A DNA stretch of 64,000 nucleotides from G039954875 sp039954875. GTDB taxonomy: Bacteria; Bacteroidota; Bacteroidia; Flavobacteriales; Blattabacteriaceae. The DNA lies in contig CP157202.1 of NCBI GenBank assembly GCA_039954875.1, positions 1,054,001 to 1,118,000 of the forward strand, written 5' to 3'. The position numbers and the translations under genes are program-made. The notes under the pieces were generated by a model. The model saw nothing but the letters and a program-made list of their open reading frames with translations. It was not told the DNA's origin and did no database searches. Position 1 is the first letter of the stretch; each line of letters opens with the position of its first letter. Positions 9,650 to 20,009 of the stretch are shown here, piece after piece.

Positions 9650-11985
9650 ACCTAACCCATTAAGCCAACGATAAATTTCATGAGGATAACTATACGTTTC
9701 GAGGAGATCGGTATCCTTAATTACCTTTAATCTAATATGCAAAAAGAATGTAATGAGCCCTTCAAAAATCCCTCCGAAAGCATCCGGAGAATTGCTTTCT
9801 TTTGCTACTCTTCATGCCAAAAATAGCTAATTTAAGAGTATTAAAAAATCCCTTAAAATTAACATTTAAACCTATATGCCCGGAATAAGAGGCATCTTTG
9901 GATACTTCTATTTTATCCCAATCCTCTGAGAGTTGATTGAATAGATAACTTGCCCTCTTTGCTGTTCAGGCTGACAGTTTTATCCCGAGAGGTGATATCA
10001 CCTTCATCGATGCCCCAGTCTACCAATTAGCCCTTTTGTATGATGGCTCCTTTCACCGTCAAGGTATCTTTTTCCGAAACGTTCCAGACCAGTCCGCTTT
10101 GTCCATTACCTATGGTAAATTGATTCTCATCGAGATTAATAAATTCTACCCATCAACGCTTTTGATCCACCCCTCCCCCATATAGTGACAAAATATCAAT
10201 TGACGGTGGGTCTGACCTTGGGTTAAGGAGACAGCTCCGCACGACTTCTTGTACTGAGTTAATAACCCCGAGGATAAAGTAGTAATCTACCGTATCCCCC
10301 CTGGGTCTTCAATTGCGATTTAACTACAAAAACACCTCACCTTGTCCTTCTTTTGAGCACCTGGCGTAGATATAATAAGGATAATCCTTATCGGATAAAT
10401 CCACCGTAAGAGTAAGTAAAGTCTATCGCCTTACCTAATCAGTTACCATAAAATGAAACAATGTGTATCACCCAAACCTGACAACGTTCTTGTTGCCCAA
10501 ACACGTTCTTGTTGCCCAAATAATTAAACTCAATAAGGAGGTTTTAGATAATGAACTGCTGACCCCTCATACCTATCGATAGCATGCAGGTTTCTATGGA
10601 TAATGGCTTGATGTTTTTTGGGATCAAAGTCCCCGTCAGGATCAAAGATTTTTTTTCCTGATCTACTTTAAATTCTTTCTATTTCTGTTCTCTTGTTTGG
10701 CATGCTCTGCAACCTCTGACGATATTGTTCCTAAGTTCCCTCTACAAGAGACTAAAACCACCAATCAGCCCTACGCTAACCTCGCCTGTAATGGTTATTT
10801 CATAATCATAAAGGTTGGTCATATTCTGATTGATGCTGATGAGGAGTGTTTTAATATTGAGATTAAAATACTATTCTATCAAGGTAAAAATACCCCCCAC
10901 GTAGGGTTTCCATTCTTGTTTCTTCTAAGCCACACATAGTCTGAGGTAACTCTGGATTCCACCTTATAGGCTAGCTGCATCTAGAGAGATACTCTTGAGC
11001 TTTTTTGCTCAGTATTTTTTTTCTTTTTACATAACTCTCAGGTATCAGAACATCGTGTATGACATAACTATCTCCCACTTTGATCTTAAAATGTTCATCA
11101 AGCTGTTGGATGCGACGCTCATCTTCATAGCCTACAACATCGAATTCTTCCCTTTCAGTATGATAGGCATGAATCTCGAATTCATAGCCTGACAAAGCGC
11201 CACTATTAAAGGTGATCTTGGACGTAACTCCCGGAATCAATTATTCATTCAAATCAAAATCCATTGTATCATCACTGAATCTCAAAAGATCTTTGGAATC
11301 TATGGCTCTTACTTTACCTGGATTGGGAAGATAAATCTCTTCAAAGGTCTTGACCGTCCGTCTCAATTATGCCGAACTGCTCTGTATTCTTCTCCAAGAA
11401 ACATTATGAGAGCTGCAGGCGCTCAGCCCAATGACGATAGCTTGAAATGATGTTTTTCTTACCTCAATAAGTATATAAACGAATGAGGAGTTCTTCATTG
11501 TCATAACTAAGACGCTCGACACCACGCAAGCCGTGATAAGTTTTTTGATCTGAAAAGCGTGGGTTCTTTACAAGATGTCTGCAGTACCTCTCCCTCTTGG
11601 CAGGCATCAGCCCCATAAACCATCTTCAAATTTTATATAAGCAGATACAAAACTTCCACACATCGGAGTAAAGGAAAAATTCACTTCTGCCATCCAAGAG
11701 AAACAACACATCATAAAGTTTGCTTAAATTGATATCAAAACTAAACTGATAATCACACTGCACAGCACTCACCTTGTGCGCCTGCGGAACACTCTTGAGG
11801 GTATATTTCTTACCTCGGTAGAGTACGTAATCTCCGAGGAGAGAATATACATAATCTTGCAAGGAGAAAATCAACTCTATGTTATCTTCTCTCATAAAGT
11901 GCTGTAAATAATGACTATTATTATCTAAGCGGAATTCTATCAAGCTTTTCTCATTTCTATAAATTTGCATTCCAACTTTTGATTT
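9650..11985 (-). pseudogene. Phage tail tip / tail fibre protein pseudogene
   Basis: The minus strand starting at 11970 gives MQIYRNEKSLIEF followed by LLGDYVLYRGKKYTLKSVPQ and LFLLDGRSEF, the N-terminus of the large tail-tip protein of Bacteroidota siphophages. Later frames give RLSYDNEELLIRLY, GVTSKITFNSGALSGYEFEI, FKIKVGDSYVIHDVLIPESY, then KPLSIETCMLSIGMRGQQF and, near 9850-9950, DWDKIEVSKDASYSGHIGLN, which is fibre-like. The order and spacing agree with one original protein or two fused ones. It has many stops and frameshifts and a 19-nt tandem duplication near 10,484. This is the best evidence that the left remnant was a tailed phage. Confidence 0.75.
10484..10521 (+). repeat. 19-nt tandem duplication
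   Basis: ACGTTCTTGTTGCCCAA occurs at 10484-10500 and again at 10503-10519, with period 19. It lies inside the tail pseudogene and shifts its frame, so it is a recent slippage-type duplication. Confidence 0.85.
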
Positions 11986-12059
11986 TATATGTTACATTCA
12001 AAGTCAGTGTTACTTCGGTAATATCCTCTCTCCGGGATCGTTATTTGTATCCCTAAAGT

Positions 12060-12830
12060 TGAATAGCTGTAATACTAATAGCCTTTTTAGCTAACCACCC
12101 TCGGCACTGCAGAGGTAATCAATGCTTTGAATCTTTCTATTCTTTCTGTACAATAATACTTCTCACGATCGAGGTCTTCATCACTACGTATATAATCGGC
12201 CTCTATGGTCACAGAACGGAAATTGAATTGAGTATTTAGAACTAAAAATTCCCAATAATTTTTTTTTAGCCTCTTGAAATACTTAGTAAAACCAACGTGT
12301 TTGTACCTTAACTCAAAAAAGATTACCATTCTAGTTGAGGGAATATCCCAAAGGATTCTTGACCAACTCAATACCTTGCTATTTAAAATTTACGTTTGTA
12401 AAGGAAATATGCTTCTTTTTTCCTATCCCAGAACCCCCTTCTTTGATTTTTTCCTCATAGCCGTATACCTCGAGTAATCTGTCAGTAGAGTTATTGACTA
12501 CCTAAAATTGAATTTCATGATATTTCATCGGCTTATACACAACATTGACCCCTGTATAGAAGACATTAATATTCTGGAAGACATGAGAATATTGATAGAT
12601 ATAAAGAGGATTATAATCAAACTCGATACTGCTAAATACCATGCCTTATTTACTAGCCATGACAGACAATCAATCACTAAACTTATGGGCTATAAAAGCA
12701 AAATCTATAGCTGTAGAAAGTGCATATATAGAATTCGATACGGGGCCCACGCTCATATTAAGGAATTGTCTGAATCGATAACTGATACGGCTATTGATAT
12801 TGCCCAAAATCTCCAACCGTAATTAGTTTC
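12060..12830 (-). pseudogene. Upstream phage tail gene remnants, family not identified
   Basis: The minus strand upstream of the tail-tip remnant has a piece reading LEILGNINSRISYRFRQFLN and IYALSTAIDFAFIAHKF. A middle piece reads YKPMKYHEIQFQVVNNSTD and EVYGYEEKIKEGGSG. A final piece (12087-12371) contains SVTIEADYIRSDEDLDREKY and RIERFKALITSAVP. Their place before the tail tip would suit tape-measure and tail-completion proteins. I cannot assign them to families by eye. They may be two or three separate genes. Confidence 0.35.
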
Positions 12831-13124
12831 ACCACAAAATGAAAATCTTGATAATTGACGTTTGAAATAAACGAGTTCCAATTGGTTCAGAAATTCATGT
12901 ACATATTAACTTGATTAAGTCGCTTCTCAATGATAAATAGTCTCTGCACTAAAGATCTCTCCAACAGATTTTGCTATTGTGTTTCAGTATGCGTGGATAT
13001 TATATTATAGCCGTAGATCCGAATATACAAATGTAAAAATCCTCTTTTTATTCATGTGTTATTAATAGTTAAAATGTTTAATAACTCATTTATTAATATT
13101 TATAAAAATATTCTTGTGTTTCCT
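12831..13124. other. Gene-poor spacer
   Basis: Low-complexity AT-rich sequence between the left prophage remnant and the asparaginase pseudogene. No coding or RNA signal seen. Confidence 0.5.
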
Positions 13125-13129
13125 TCTAG

Positions 13130-14060
13130 TACTTAGTTTTAGTCAATGCCAACATCAACAATATCCTAGCTTTTTGGGAATTTAATGTTTCAGCAGCGAC
13201 AAAATGGTATCGAGCATCGTCTACCTCTGCCTCTCCAAGGTAGTGGCACCACCTGGCACTCTCGACGAACGCACCACTTGAATCTCTTTTTTTTGTACCT
13301 GGATCAAACAGTCAAAAACTCATTTATAAATATAACCATTACCCACCCCAGCATGAACAATACCTTCAAATTTTTCATCCATCAGAGCTTTAACAGGAGC
13401 TAAAGAAGCATGAGCATGGCCGTAAATGATACCTACTTTAGGCAAATATTTCAATTCGTTAACATCAAATTCAGATTGATAAGTATGCAGTCTTTGAGGG
13501 ATCCTTGTATGATACACTTTCCCATTATAAAGGTATCCCAAAGAACCGAAATTGATCGATCAGAAAGTTTAGATCCCTGTGGTATGAGTTTTTATTACAT
13601 CACGCTCTCCCCCCAATACTACATCATTCATCGCTACCAACACACCCCTTCCTTTAGATTCGTGAGCCGAAGCAGCCACAACAGCATTGCAAAGATTCAC
13701 AGGACCTCCGGCATTCAAGGCATTATAGACCCGCATAGCACCCACCAAGACGATAGGTTTCTTGCCGTGAATGGTAAGATTTAAAAAGCAAGCAGTCTCC
13801 TCCATCGTATCCGTACCGTGTGTAACGACGATGCCATCCTATTGATCTCCATCAAGTAATCTTTGGATACACTGAGTCAAGCGCAACCATATCTGGTCAC
13901 TCATGTGTCTTGAGAACCCATATTGACCAGTTACTCTGTCGAAATCACTGCTAAATCTTGTATCTCAGGGACAGCTTGAGTGAGTTGATCTACACCTATC
14001 TGACCTGCTTCATAAATTAGCCCCGGTTTTCAACTAACTCACCCCCGCAATGGAGCCTCA
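13130..14060 (-). pseudogene. ansB: Type II L-asparaginase pseudogene
   Basis: The minus strand carries nearly the whole enzyme in broken frames. In order: GIVVTHGTDTMEETACFLNL (contains the catalytic THGTDTMEE), KPIVLVGAMRVYNALNAGGP, NLCNAVVAAS, GRGVLVAMNDVV, GYLYNGKVYHTRIPQR, FDVNELKYLPKVGIIYGHA, EGIVHAGVGNGYIYK and VVRSSRVPGGATT. This is the type II (periplasmic) asparaginase order. Stops, for example at 13840-13850, and frameshifts separate the pieces, and no signal peptide can be read. The enzyme would have hydrolysed asparagine to aspartate and ammonia. Its loss fits the general loss of catabolic genes here. Confidence 0.93.
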
Positions 14061-14286
14061 TGTAACAATGATCCTGATACGAGATTTATTCTCTGCACTA
14101 AGTTGGCAAACAATAAAAGTGACAAAAATAAAATTTAATAGCCATTTTATTCGTAAATACTTACTGTACATAAATAATCGTTTTCATATGATACTTCACA
14201 TTCGGACAAATATAATTTTAAAAAAAACAAAATATTAATCTACCTCTTCATTTTTCTTAGGATAAAAACCACTTTCTACAAATTCG

Positions 14287-14294
14287 TACTTTTG
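14287..14294 (+). promoter_or_regulatory. -7 promoter element (TACTTTTG) before ftsK
   Basis: TACTTTTG fits TAnnTTTG. Transcription from it would begin around 14300, which excludes the upstream TTG at 14292 as a start and supports the ATG at 14331. Confidence 0.55.
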
Positions 14295-14330
14295 TATTCT
14301 GGCATTCTTAGTGGTTTGGTGCATAACATC

Positions 14331-16685
14331 ATGAGTATAAATCCTAAAATCGTATCTTCTAAAGAAAAAAACATCAATGTCATGAAAATGATTTTGGTTT
14401 TACTGTTAATCAGCAGTAGCGTTGGGTTATGTCTGAGTTTCCTTTCCTTTCTGATTCACTGGCAACAAGATCAAAGTCAATCTTATGATCTACTCAGTAA
14501 AGAGACAAAAGTCGAAAACGTTTTGGGTAAACTAGGTGCTATGACAGGAAACTATTTGATGCATCATGGGATAGGAATCAGTATATTTCTATTGCCTTTG
14601 CTCCTTTTTTTTGTTGGGCTGAAAATCTTATTCCGATGGCGGTGGATTAATACCAAAAAAATCATATTTCACAGCCTTTTTTTTGTAATATGGATCCCCA
14701 TCAGTTTGGCCTTTACCTTTCCCAACGATGGAGTATTAAGCGGTGTCTTTGGATTTGAAACTTATGATTTTTTTACCCATCTCATTGGAAAAACAGGCGT
14801 GGGTATGAGCATCGTGACCAGTGCATTGCTCTACAGTACCGTAGTATTTAGGATCACTCCAGATCAGTTGAGAAACATAATATATCAAAAAAAATCCAAC
14901 AATTCATTTCAAACCGCCACCCAAAACCATCCAAAAATAGAAGGATCTACCCTCTCTCAAAACAACAAAAGCACTTCCTCAACTCCACCCCTTCAACGTG
15001 ATGGTACCTCAGCTGTATGGGAAAAAATATTAGAACCAGAACTCAAAATAGTTTCTCCTCTTCTTCACGAATCTATCTACAAAAAAAATAGTCCTCACCC
15101 GATTAAAGTTACCTCCAAGGATAATACACACCTCGTGGAAATGATTGTTGAAAATACTACAGCCAATACCAACAAAGCATACGACAGACAAAAAATTAGA
15201 GTACAAGAAAATGACCCTGTTAAAGTCTCATCATCCTTCTTCCCTATGCCCAGTCCAGATTTGATGCAACTCCCGGCAGACCATAATCAAGAGATCTCTA
15301 TCAATCAACAAGAATTAGAAGCCAACAAAGACAAAATCATAGAGACACTTGGGCACCACAAAATAGGTATCGAAAAAATCAAAGCCACAATAGGACCCAG
15401 TGTCACCCTATATGAGATCATTCCTGAGGCAGGCATACGCATCTCAAAAATAAAAAACCTCGAAGACGATATCGCCTTGAGTCTATCTGCCTTAGGTATA
15501 CGTATCATCGCTCCGATCCCAGGCAAAGGTACCATTGGAATTGAAGTGCCCAACAGCAAACCAACTACCGTTTATATGCGGACAGTACTCTCATCGCAAC
15601 GTTTTCAAAACACAAAAATGGAATTGCCCATCGTATTAGGTAAAACCATTTCTAATGAAACCTTCGTCACAGACCTGAGTAAAATGCCCCACCTACTCAT
15701 GGCAGGAGCCACCGGACAAGGTAAGTCGGTAGGGTTGAATGCTATCATCGTAGCATTACTTCATAAAAAGACACCACAAGATTTAAAATTTGTGATGATC
15801 GATCCAAAAAAAGTAGAACTATCTCTCTATAAAAAGATCGAAAAATATTACCTAGCCAAGCTTCCCGACACTGAAGAAGCTATCATCACCGACACAACTC
15901 AAGCCAAAGATGCGCTCAACTCACTCTGCATAGAGATGGACCAACGGTACGATTTGCTAAAAAAGACTTCCGTCAGGAATATCAAAGAATACAACGAAAG
16001 GTCTCATTCCAAACAAGAGCATCTGCCATATATCGTATTGATCATCGACGAATTTGCCGACCTGATCATGACAGCCGGTAGAGAGATCGAAATCTACATC
16101 GCACGTCTGGCTCAGTTGGCCCGTGCTGTAGGTATCCATCTGATCATCGCAACACAACGTCCGTCAGTCAATGTTATTACCGGTACAATCAAAGCAAACT
16201 TCCCAGCACGTATAGCATTTAGGGTCAGCTCTAAAGTGGACTCTAGAACCATATTGGACGCTAAAGGTGCAGACCAATTGATCGGAAAAGGAGATATGCT
16301 CTTCTCCAACGGCAACGAGTTGATTCGTTTACAATGCCCCTTTATCGATACAAACAATGTGGAAAAAGTGATCGATTTCTATCAAGGGATACCGCCGGGC
16401 CTATCTCTCAAAGAGTTTCAGCTCCCTCAACCTAATCAACAGAACAACAGGGTGAAACTTTCTGAAGGATCTTGTGAACGAGATCCGTTCTTCGAAGAGG
16501 CAGCACGCATCGTAATTACTACACAACAAGGCTCTGTTTCCATATTACAACGCAAGCTTTCTATAGGATTCAATCGTGCAGCGAAAATAGTCGACCAATT
16601 GGAAAAAAATGGTATCCTAGGTCCTTTCGAAGGTAGCAAAGCCCGACAAGTACTCATGAGTGACGAACAAACATTAAACCCGTAA
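14331..16685 (+). CDS. ftsK: DNA translocase FtsK
   Basis: From ATG 14331 this gives 784 residues. The N-terminal third has about four membrane helices (for example VLLLISSSVGLCLSFLSFL and ISIFLLPLLLFFVGL), then a Ser/Thr/Asn-rich linker. The RecA-like motor has Walker A GATGQGKS near residue 460 and Walker B IVLIIDEFADL near 570. The C-terminal gamma winged helix is present (EEAARIVITTQQGSVSILQR..IGFNRAAKIVDQLE). It anchors at the septum and pumps chromosome DNA toward dif. An in-frame TTG at 14292 would add 13 residues, but a promoter element overlaps it. The gene is complete and heads a same-strand run with lolA, lptG and ribB. Confidence 0.96.
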   Translation: MSINPKIVSSKEKNINVMKMILVLLLISSSVGLCLSFLSFLIHWQQDQSQSYDLLSKETKVENVLGKLGAMTGNYLMHHGIGISIFLLPLLLFFVGLKILFRWRWINTKKIIFHSLFFVIWIPISLAFTFPNDGVLSGVFGFETYDFFTHLIGKTGVGMSIVTSALLYSTVVFRITPDQLRNIIYQKKSNNSFQTATQNHPKIEGSTLSQNNKSTSSTPPLQRDGTSAVWEKILEPELKIVSPLLHESIYKKNSPHPIKVTSKDNTHLVEMIVENTTANTNKAYDRQKIRVQENDPVKVSSSFFPMPSPDLMQLPADHNQEISINQQELEANKDKIIETLGHHKIGIEKIKATIGPSVTLYEIIPEAGIRISKIKNLEDDIALSLSALGIRIIAPIPGKGTIGIEVPNSKPTTVYMRTVLSSQRFQNTKMELPIVLGKTISNETFVTDLSKMPHLLMAGATGQGKSVGLNAIIVALLHKKTPQDLKFVMIDPKKVELSLYKKIEKYYLAKLPDTEEAIITDTTQAKDALNSLCIEMDQRYDLLKKTSVRNIKEYNERSHSKQEHLPYIVLIIDEFADLIMTAGREIEIYIARLAQLARAVGIHLIIATQRPSVNVITGTIKANFPARIAFRVSSKVDSRTILDAKGADQLIGKGDMLFSNGNELIRLQCPFIDTNNVEKVIDFYQGIPPGLSLKEFQLPQPNQQNNRVKLSEGSCERDPFFEEAARIVITTQQGSVSILQRKLSIGFNRAAKIVDQLEKNGILGPFEGSKARQVLMSDEQTLNP

Positions 16686-16722
16686 TCCACAAAAAAGTCC
16701 AATTTTTAAACCTTCTAACCAT

Positions 16723-17364
16723 ATGAAAAAATCCATTTTTCTATGTATTTTACTTATAATAAGTCTCCTATCTACAGCTCAAAACCAGCAAAATAGTGTT
16801 AAAAAAATATTGGACAAAACCTACGAAAATATCAAGAAGTATAAAGGATTAGCTTTTAGGTTCACCTATCAATGGAATTACCCCAAAGGAGATATTCAAG
16901 GTACTGAAGAAGGCACTTTATACGTTTCGGGGAAAAAATACCGTCTAACACTCATAGACATCATCCAAATCTGTGATGGGAGTAATATTTACACCATTTC
17001 GCCCAAAAACAAAGAAGTCACTATATCAAACATAAAAAGTGGCGAAAATCTCCTATCCCTTATCCAAATACTCGCTACCTATGACGAAAATTATACTCTT
17101 ACAAAAGATACCTTGAAAAAAATAGATAAGAAAAATATTCGGTTTACTCGTCTAGATCCGAAAGACAAAAAATCTACTGAATACTTATTAGTGGGTATCA
17201 ACACTACCGATCACACCTTGTATCAAGTAATAAAAATAGGAAAGGACAATAACACTACTACTATAACGATACGCAAGCAAATACCTTGGACCAAGGTAGA
17301 GTCTTCCTTGCTAAAATTTAACCCAAAAGATTATCCTGATCATATGATCACTACCTTAAACTAA
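16723..17364 (+). CDS. LolA-like outer membrane lipoprotein carrier protein
   Basis: A 213-residue protein with a clear signal peptide (MKKSIFLCILLIISLLSTAQ). The mature part fits the LolA-like fold of Bacteroidota: ENIKKYKGLAFRFTYQW, GTLYVSGKKYRLTL, CDGSNIYTISPKNKEVTI and a late YLLVGINTTDHTLYQVI. Such proteins shuttle lipoproteins through the periplasm. ftsK followed by the lolA-like gene is a recurring order in Bacteroidota. Its stop overlaps the lptG start by one base (TAATG), so the two are translationally coupled. The sequence is divergent from proteobacterial LolA, and context supports the call. Confidence 0.8.
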   Translation: MKKSIFLCILLIISLLSTAQNQQNSVKKILDKTYENIKKYKGLAFRFTYQWNYPKGDIQGTEEGTLYVSGKKYRLTLIDIIQICDGSNIYTISPKNKEVTISNIKSGENLLSLIQILATYDENYTLTKDTLKKIDKKNIRFTRLDPKDKKSTEYLLVGINTTDHTLYQVIKIGKDNNTTTITIRKQIPWTKVESSLLKFNPKDYPDHMITTLN

Positions 17365-18797
17365 TGTATAAAAAACTTAACCTCTATATCATCCGTCTGT
17401 TTATCGGCCCTTTTTTAGCAATATTCAGTATACTTTTTTTTATCTTCATCATACAATTTTTTTGGAGCAAGCTAAATGAATTCACGGGCAAAGGCCTTGA
17501 TGCCTTCACTATTTCAAAACTATTATTTTATTTCGGACTCTCACTCGTCCCACTGGTGACACCCATCGCTGTATTACTGACCTCTATCATGACCTACGGG
17601 ACACTTGGTGAACACTACGAATTAGCCGCAATGAAATCTACCGGAATATCGCTTTGGCAAATGATGAAACCTCTATTCTTACTCACAATAGCCATGGCTG
17701 TAGGATTATATTTCTTTTCCGATTATGCGATACCAGCAGCCCAAAAAAAGGGGAAAAACCTAGCATATAACATCTCAAGGACACAACCAACATTGAACTT
17801 CACTATTGGAATATTCATCCACACCATCCCAAACGTACTGATGAAGATCGACAAAAAAACCGGTAAAAACAAAGACCACCTCGAAGGTATATTCATCCGA
17901 CACAGTAAAAATATCTACGAAACCCAAAATACCATTCTATCCAAAAGAGGCATGTTAACACCAGCTGAAGATCCTCGCTACATTCGCCTAGAACTCTTCG
18001 ACGGCACGGTCTACACGGAAAATAGAAACAACCAAAACCACAATGAACAACAAAAACAACCTTATCAAATCACAAAATTTGATACATTAATCCAATATTT
18101 TGAAATCCCCTCATTGATGGATCAAAATGTAGAAGAAGAGAACTTCAAAGACAACTGCAGTATGCTCAATACTCAAAAACTTATAGAACATATAAAAACG
18201 ATAAAACAAGAAGCTCGAGAGGATCACACCAAATTTCAAGAGCAAAGCCACACAACTATTTCGCATAAACACTCACCACAGAAAGAAGAGCAAAAAAACA
18301 TTACCCATATGAACATAAATAATTTTAATAACCCACCTTTCACGGAAAAAAAACATGCACTGAAAAAAAAACAAAACCAACCGAAAGGTCTCATAGAAAC
18401 ACTCCATGCCCAAAAAAAATTAAACAAGCAAAAAAATAAATACCTGGCCAAATACGAATTGGAATTACAACGCAAATTTTCATTTGCCATTACTTGCATC
18501 GTGATGTTCTTCATCGGATCACCCTTAGGAGCCATCATCCGAAAAGGAGGTATGGGATTACCAGTGATCATTGCATTGATCATATTCATCATCTATTATA
18601 CCATACTTACCATCAGCCAAAATATAGCAGAAAAAGGGCAGATATCACCATGGTTGGGAGCCTGGCTACCCAACATTATCATGTTGCCGGTAGGCCTGTG
18701 GATTACTTATAAAACGATGAGGGACAACTCTGTGATACACTTAGGCCACTATTCAACATTGAAAATACTCTGGAGGAGACTTAAAAAAGAAAAATAA
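17364..18797 (+). CDS. LptG/LptF (YjgP/YjgQ) family lipopolysaccharide export permease
   Basis: A 477-residue protein with N-terminal membrane helices (FLAIFSILFFIFIIQFFW, FGLSLVPLVTPIAVLLTSIM) and the family signature GTLGEHYELAAMKSTGISLW. A periplasmic domain and a long Lys/Asn/Gln-rich insert follow at about residues 250-345. C-terminal helices include FSFAITCIVMFFIGSPLGAI and LPVIIALIIFIIYYTIL. It would extract LPS from the inner membrane with LptB and LptF. The insert is larger than in proteobacterial LptG (about 360 residues total), as is usual in Bacteroidota. It overlaps the lolA-like stop by one base and is followed 27 bases later by ribB. KdsC in the same window supports LPS being made. 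Confidence 0.9.
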   Translation: MYKKLNLYIIRLFIGPFLAIFSILFFIFIIQFFWSKLNEFTGKGLDAFTISKLLFYFGLSLVPLVTPIAVLLTSIMTYGTLGEHYELAAMKSTGISLWQMMKPLFLLTIAMAVGLYFFSDYAIPAAQKKGKNLAYNISRTQPTLNFTIGIFIHTIPNVLMKIDKKTGKNKDHLEGIFIRHSKNIYETQNTILSKRGMLTPAEDPRYIRLELFDGTVYTENRNNQNHNEQQKQPYQITKFDTLIQYFEIPSLMDQNVEEENFKDNCSMLNTQKLIEHIKTIKQEAREDHTKFQEQSHTTISHKHSPQKEEQKNITHMNINNFNNPPFTEKKHALKKKQNQPKGLIETLHAQKKLNKQKNKYLAKYELELQRKFSFAITCIVMFFIGSPLGAIIRKGGMGLPVIIALIIFIIYYTILTISQNIAEKGQISPWLGAWLPNIIMLPVGLWITYKTMRDNSVIHLGHYSTLKILWRRLKKEK

Positions 18798-18824
18798 ATC
18801 CATAAAATATATTAATAAGGAGTC

Positions 18825-19460
18825 ATGAAAGACACAATCATAAAATTAAATTCCATAGAGGAGGCTATAGAAGAGATCCGCACTGGAAAAATCGTCATTG
18901 TTGTCGATGATGAACAACGCGAAAACGAAGGCGACTTCATCGTTGCAGCAGAAAAGGTGACACCTGAGATCATCAATTTCGTCATCACTCATGGACGAGG
19001 TTTAGTTTGTGTGCCTCTGCCTGAGAAACGTTGCGATGCATTGAATCTACCATTGATGGTCACAGACAGTACAGCCCCTAAAGAGACCGCCTTCACCGTA
19101 TCAGTAGACCTTCGAGGACAAGGCGTCAGTACGGGTATTTCGGCTGCAGACCGAGCCAAGACCATACGAGCCTTAGTCGACAAACGGATCAGGACAGAGG
19201 CATTTAACAAACCTGGGCACGTCTTCCCCCTACGAGCAAAAAAAGGTGGCGTTCTAGAACGTCCTGGACATACTGAAGCAACTGTCGACTTGACTCAGAT
19301 GGCGGGATGCGTTCCTGGTGGAGTAGTCGTAGAGATTCTCAACAAGGATGGAACAATAGCACGTTTGCCCGACCTGATACGGATAGCTGAGAGATTTCAA
19401 ATGAAAATAATATCTATAGCAGACTTGATTATCCATAAACTTCAAAAGAAGTTAAAGTGA
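18825..19460 (+). CDS. ribB: 3,4-dihydroxy-2-butanone-4-phosphate synthase
   Basis: A 211-residue protein with the active-site segment VVDDEQRENEGDFIVAAE, the loop GVSTGISAADRAKTIRAL, and RPGHTEATVDLTQMAG. It converts ribulose 5-phosphate to the four-carbon precursor of riboflavin. Many Bacteroidota encode a RibBA fusion of about 400 residues. This protein ends just past the RibB domain, at IADLIIHKLQKKLK, which is where the GTP cyclohydrolase II half would begin. I see no RibA motifs after the stop. It is either a genuine stand-alone RibB or a fusion that has lost its second half. The RibB domain itself looks undamaged. Confidence 0.93.
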   Translation: MKDTIIKLNSIEEAIEEIRTGKIVIVVDDEQRENEGDFIVAAEKVTPEIINFVITHGRGLVCVPLPEKRCDALNLPLMVTDSTAPKETAFTVSVDLRGQGVSTGISAADRAKTIRALVDKRIRTEAFNKPGHVFPLRAKKGGVLERPGHTEATVDLTQMAGCVPGGVVVEILNKDGTIARLPDLIRIAERFQMKIISIADLIIHKLQKKLK

Positions 19461-20005
19461 TAAGTCATTATAAAAAAGACTGGCCCCTAATGAAAATTCT
19501 TTAAAAAATCAAATGTCGATCATTTTTTTTAAGCAGCATTTATCTTACTGTATGCAAAAGACGTGTCTTGTTCTCTCTTAGTTTTACCCTCTCCTTTTAT
19601 CTTCTTTGAAGAAGTGCACTTTTTCAAAAACCTTTGATGTTGTTTTTCTTCCTTACCACCCCACAATTACTTCCTCTAGATTTTCCCTCTCCGCAAGCCA
19701 ACTCTAAACGTGTATTCATAGTAGAAATGAGAAGATCTCCTTTCCTCAACAATTATGTACTGAGTTGGGTAACAGATCTTAAATCCCGAGTTGAAAATAA
19801 CGATAAAGCTGTAGTTTGTGTCGTAAAGGCCAACGCACTTGTCAATAATGAACCAGCAAGTTTGGTAACTTTCATATTTTTTATTGACATGTCCTAATCC
19901 TATTATTGGTTTGAAAAGATAAGTTTGTTTTTTAAAACATTATAATTATCTTCATTTTTTAAACCTAAATTTTGCGGCTATCCTCTGGAGAGTGCTTCTC
20001 TTTCG
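19461..20005. other. Decayed spacer after ribB
   Basis: No intact gene. A plus-strand open piece at 19634-19897 contains KRVFIVEMRRSPFLNNYVLS. Its first part resembles a thiolase N-terminus (VFIVxxxRTPF), but nothing after it supports that reading. I therefore leave it unassigned. Confidence 0.4.
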
Positions 20006-20009
20006 AAGA

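Noticed and set aside
12274..12822. Plus-strand open stretches at 12.3-12.8 kb as genes
   Set aside because: The minus strand of the same region reads as more protein-like pieces in line with the tail genes; the plus frames have unlikely composition.
14292..14330. TTG at 14292 as the ftsK start
   Set aside because: A -7 promoter element covers 14287-14294, so the TTG would lie outside the mRNA; ATG 14331 fits better.
19634..19897. Thiolase N-terminal fragment
   Set aside because: Only KRVFIVEMRRSPF resembles the thiolase start; the remaining 60 residues do not match and no later thiolase motifs follow.
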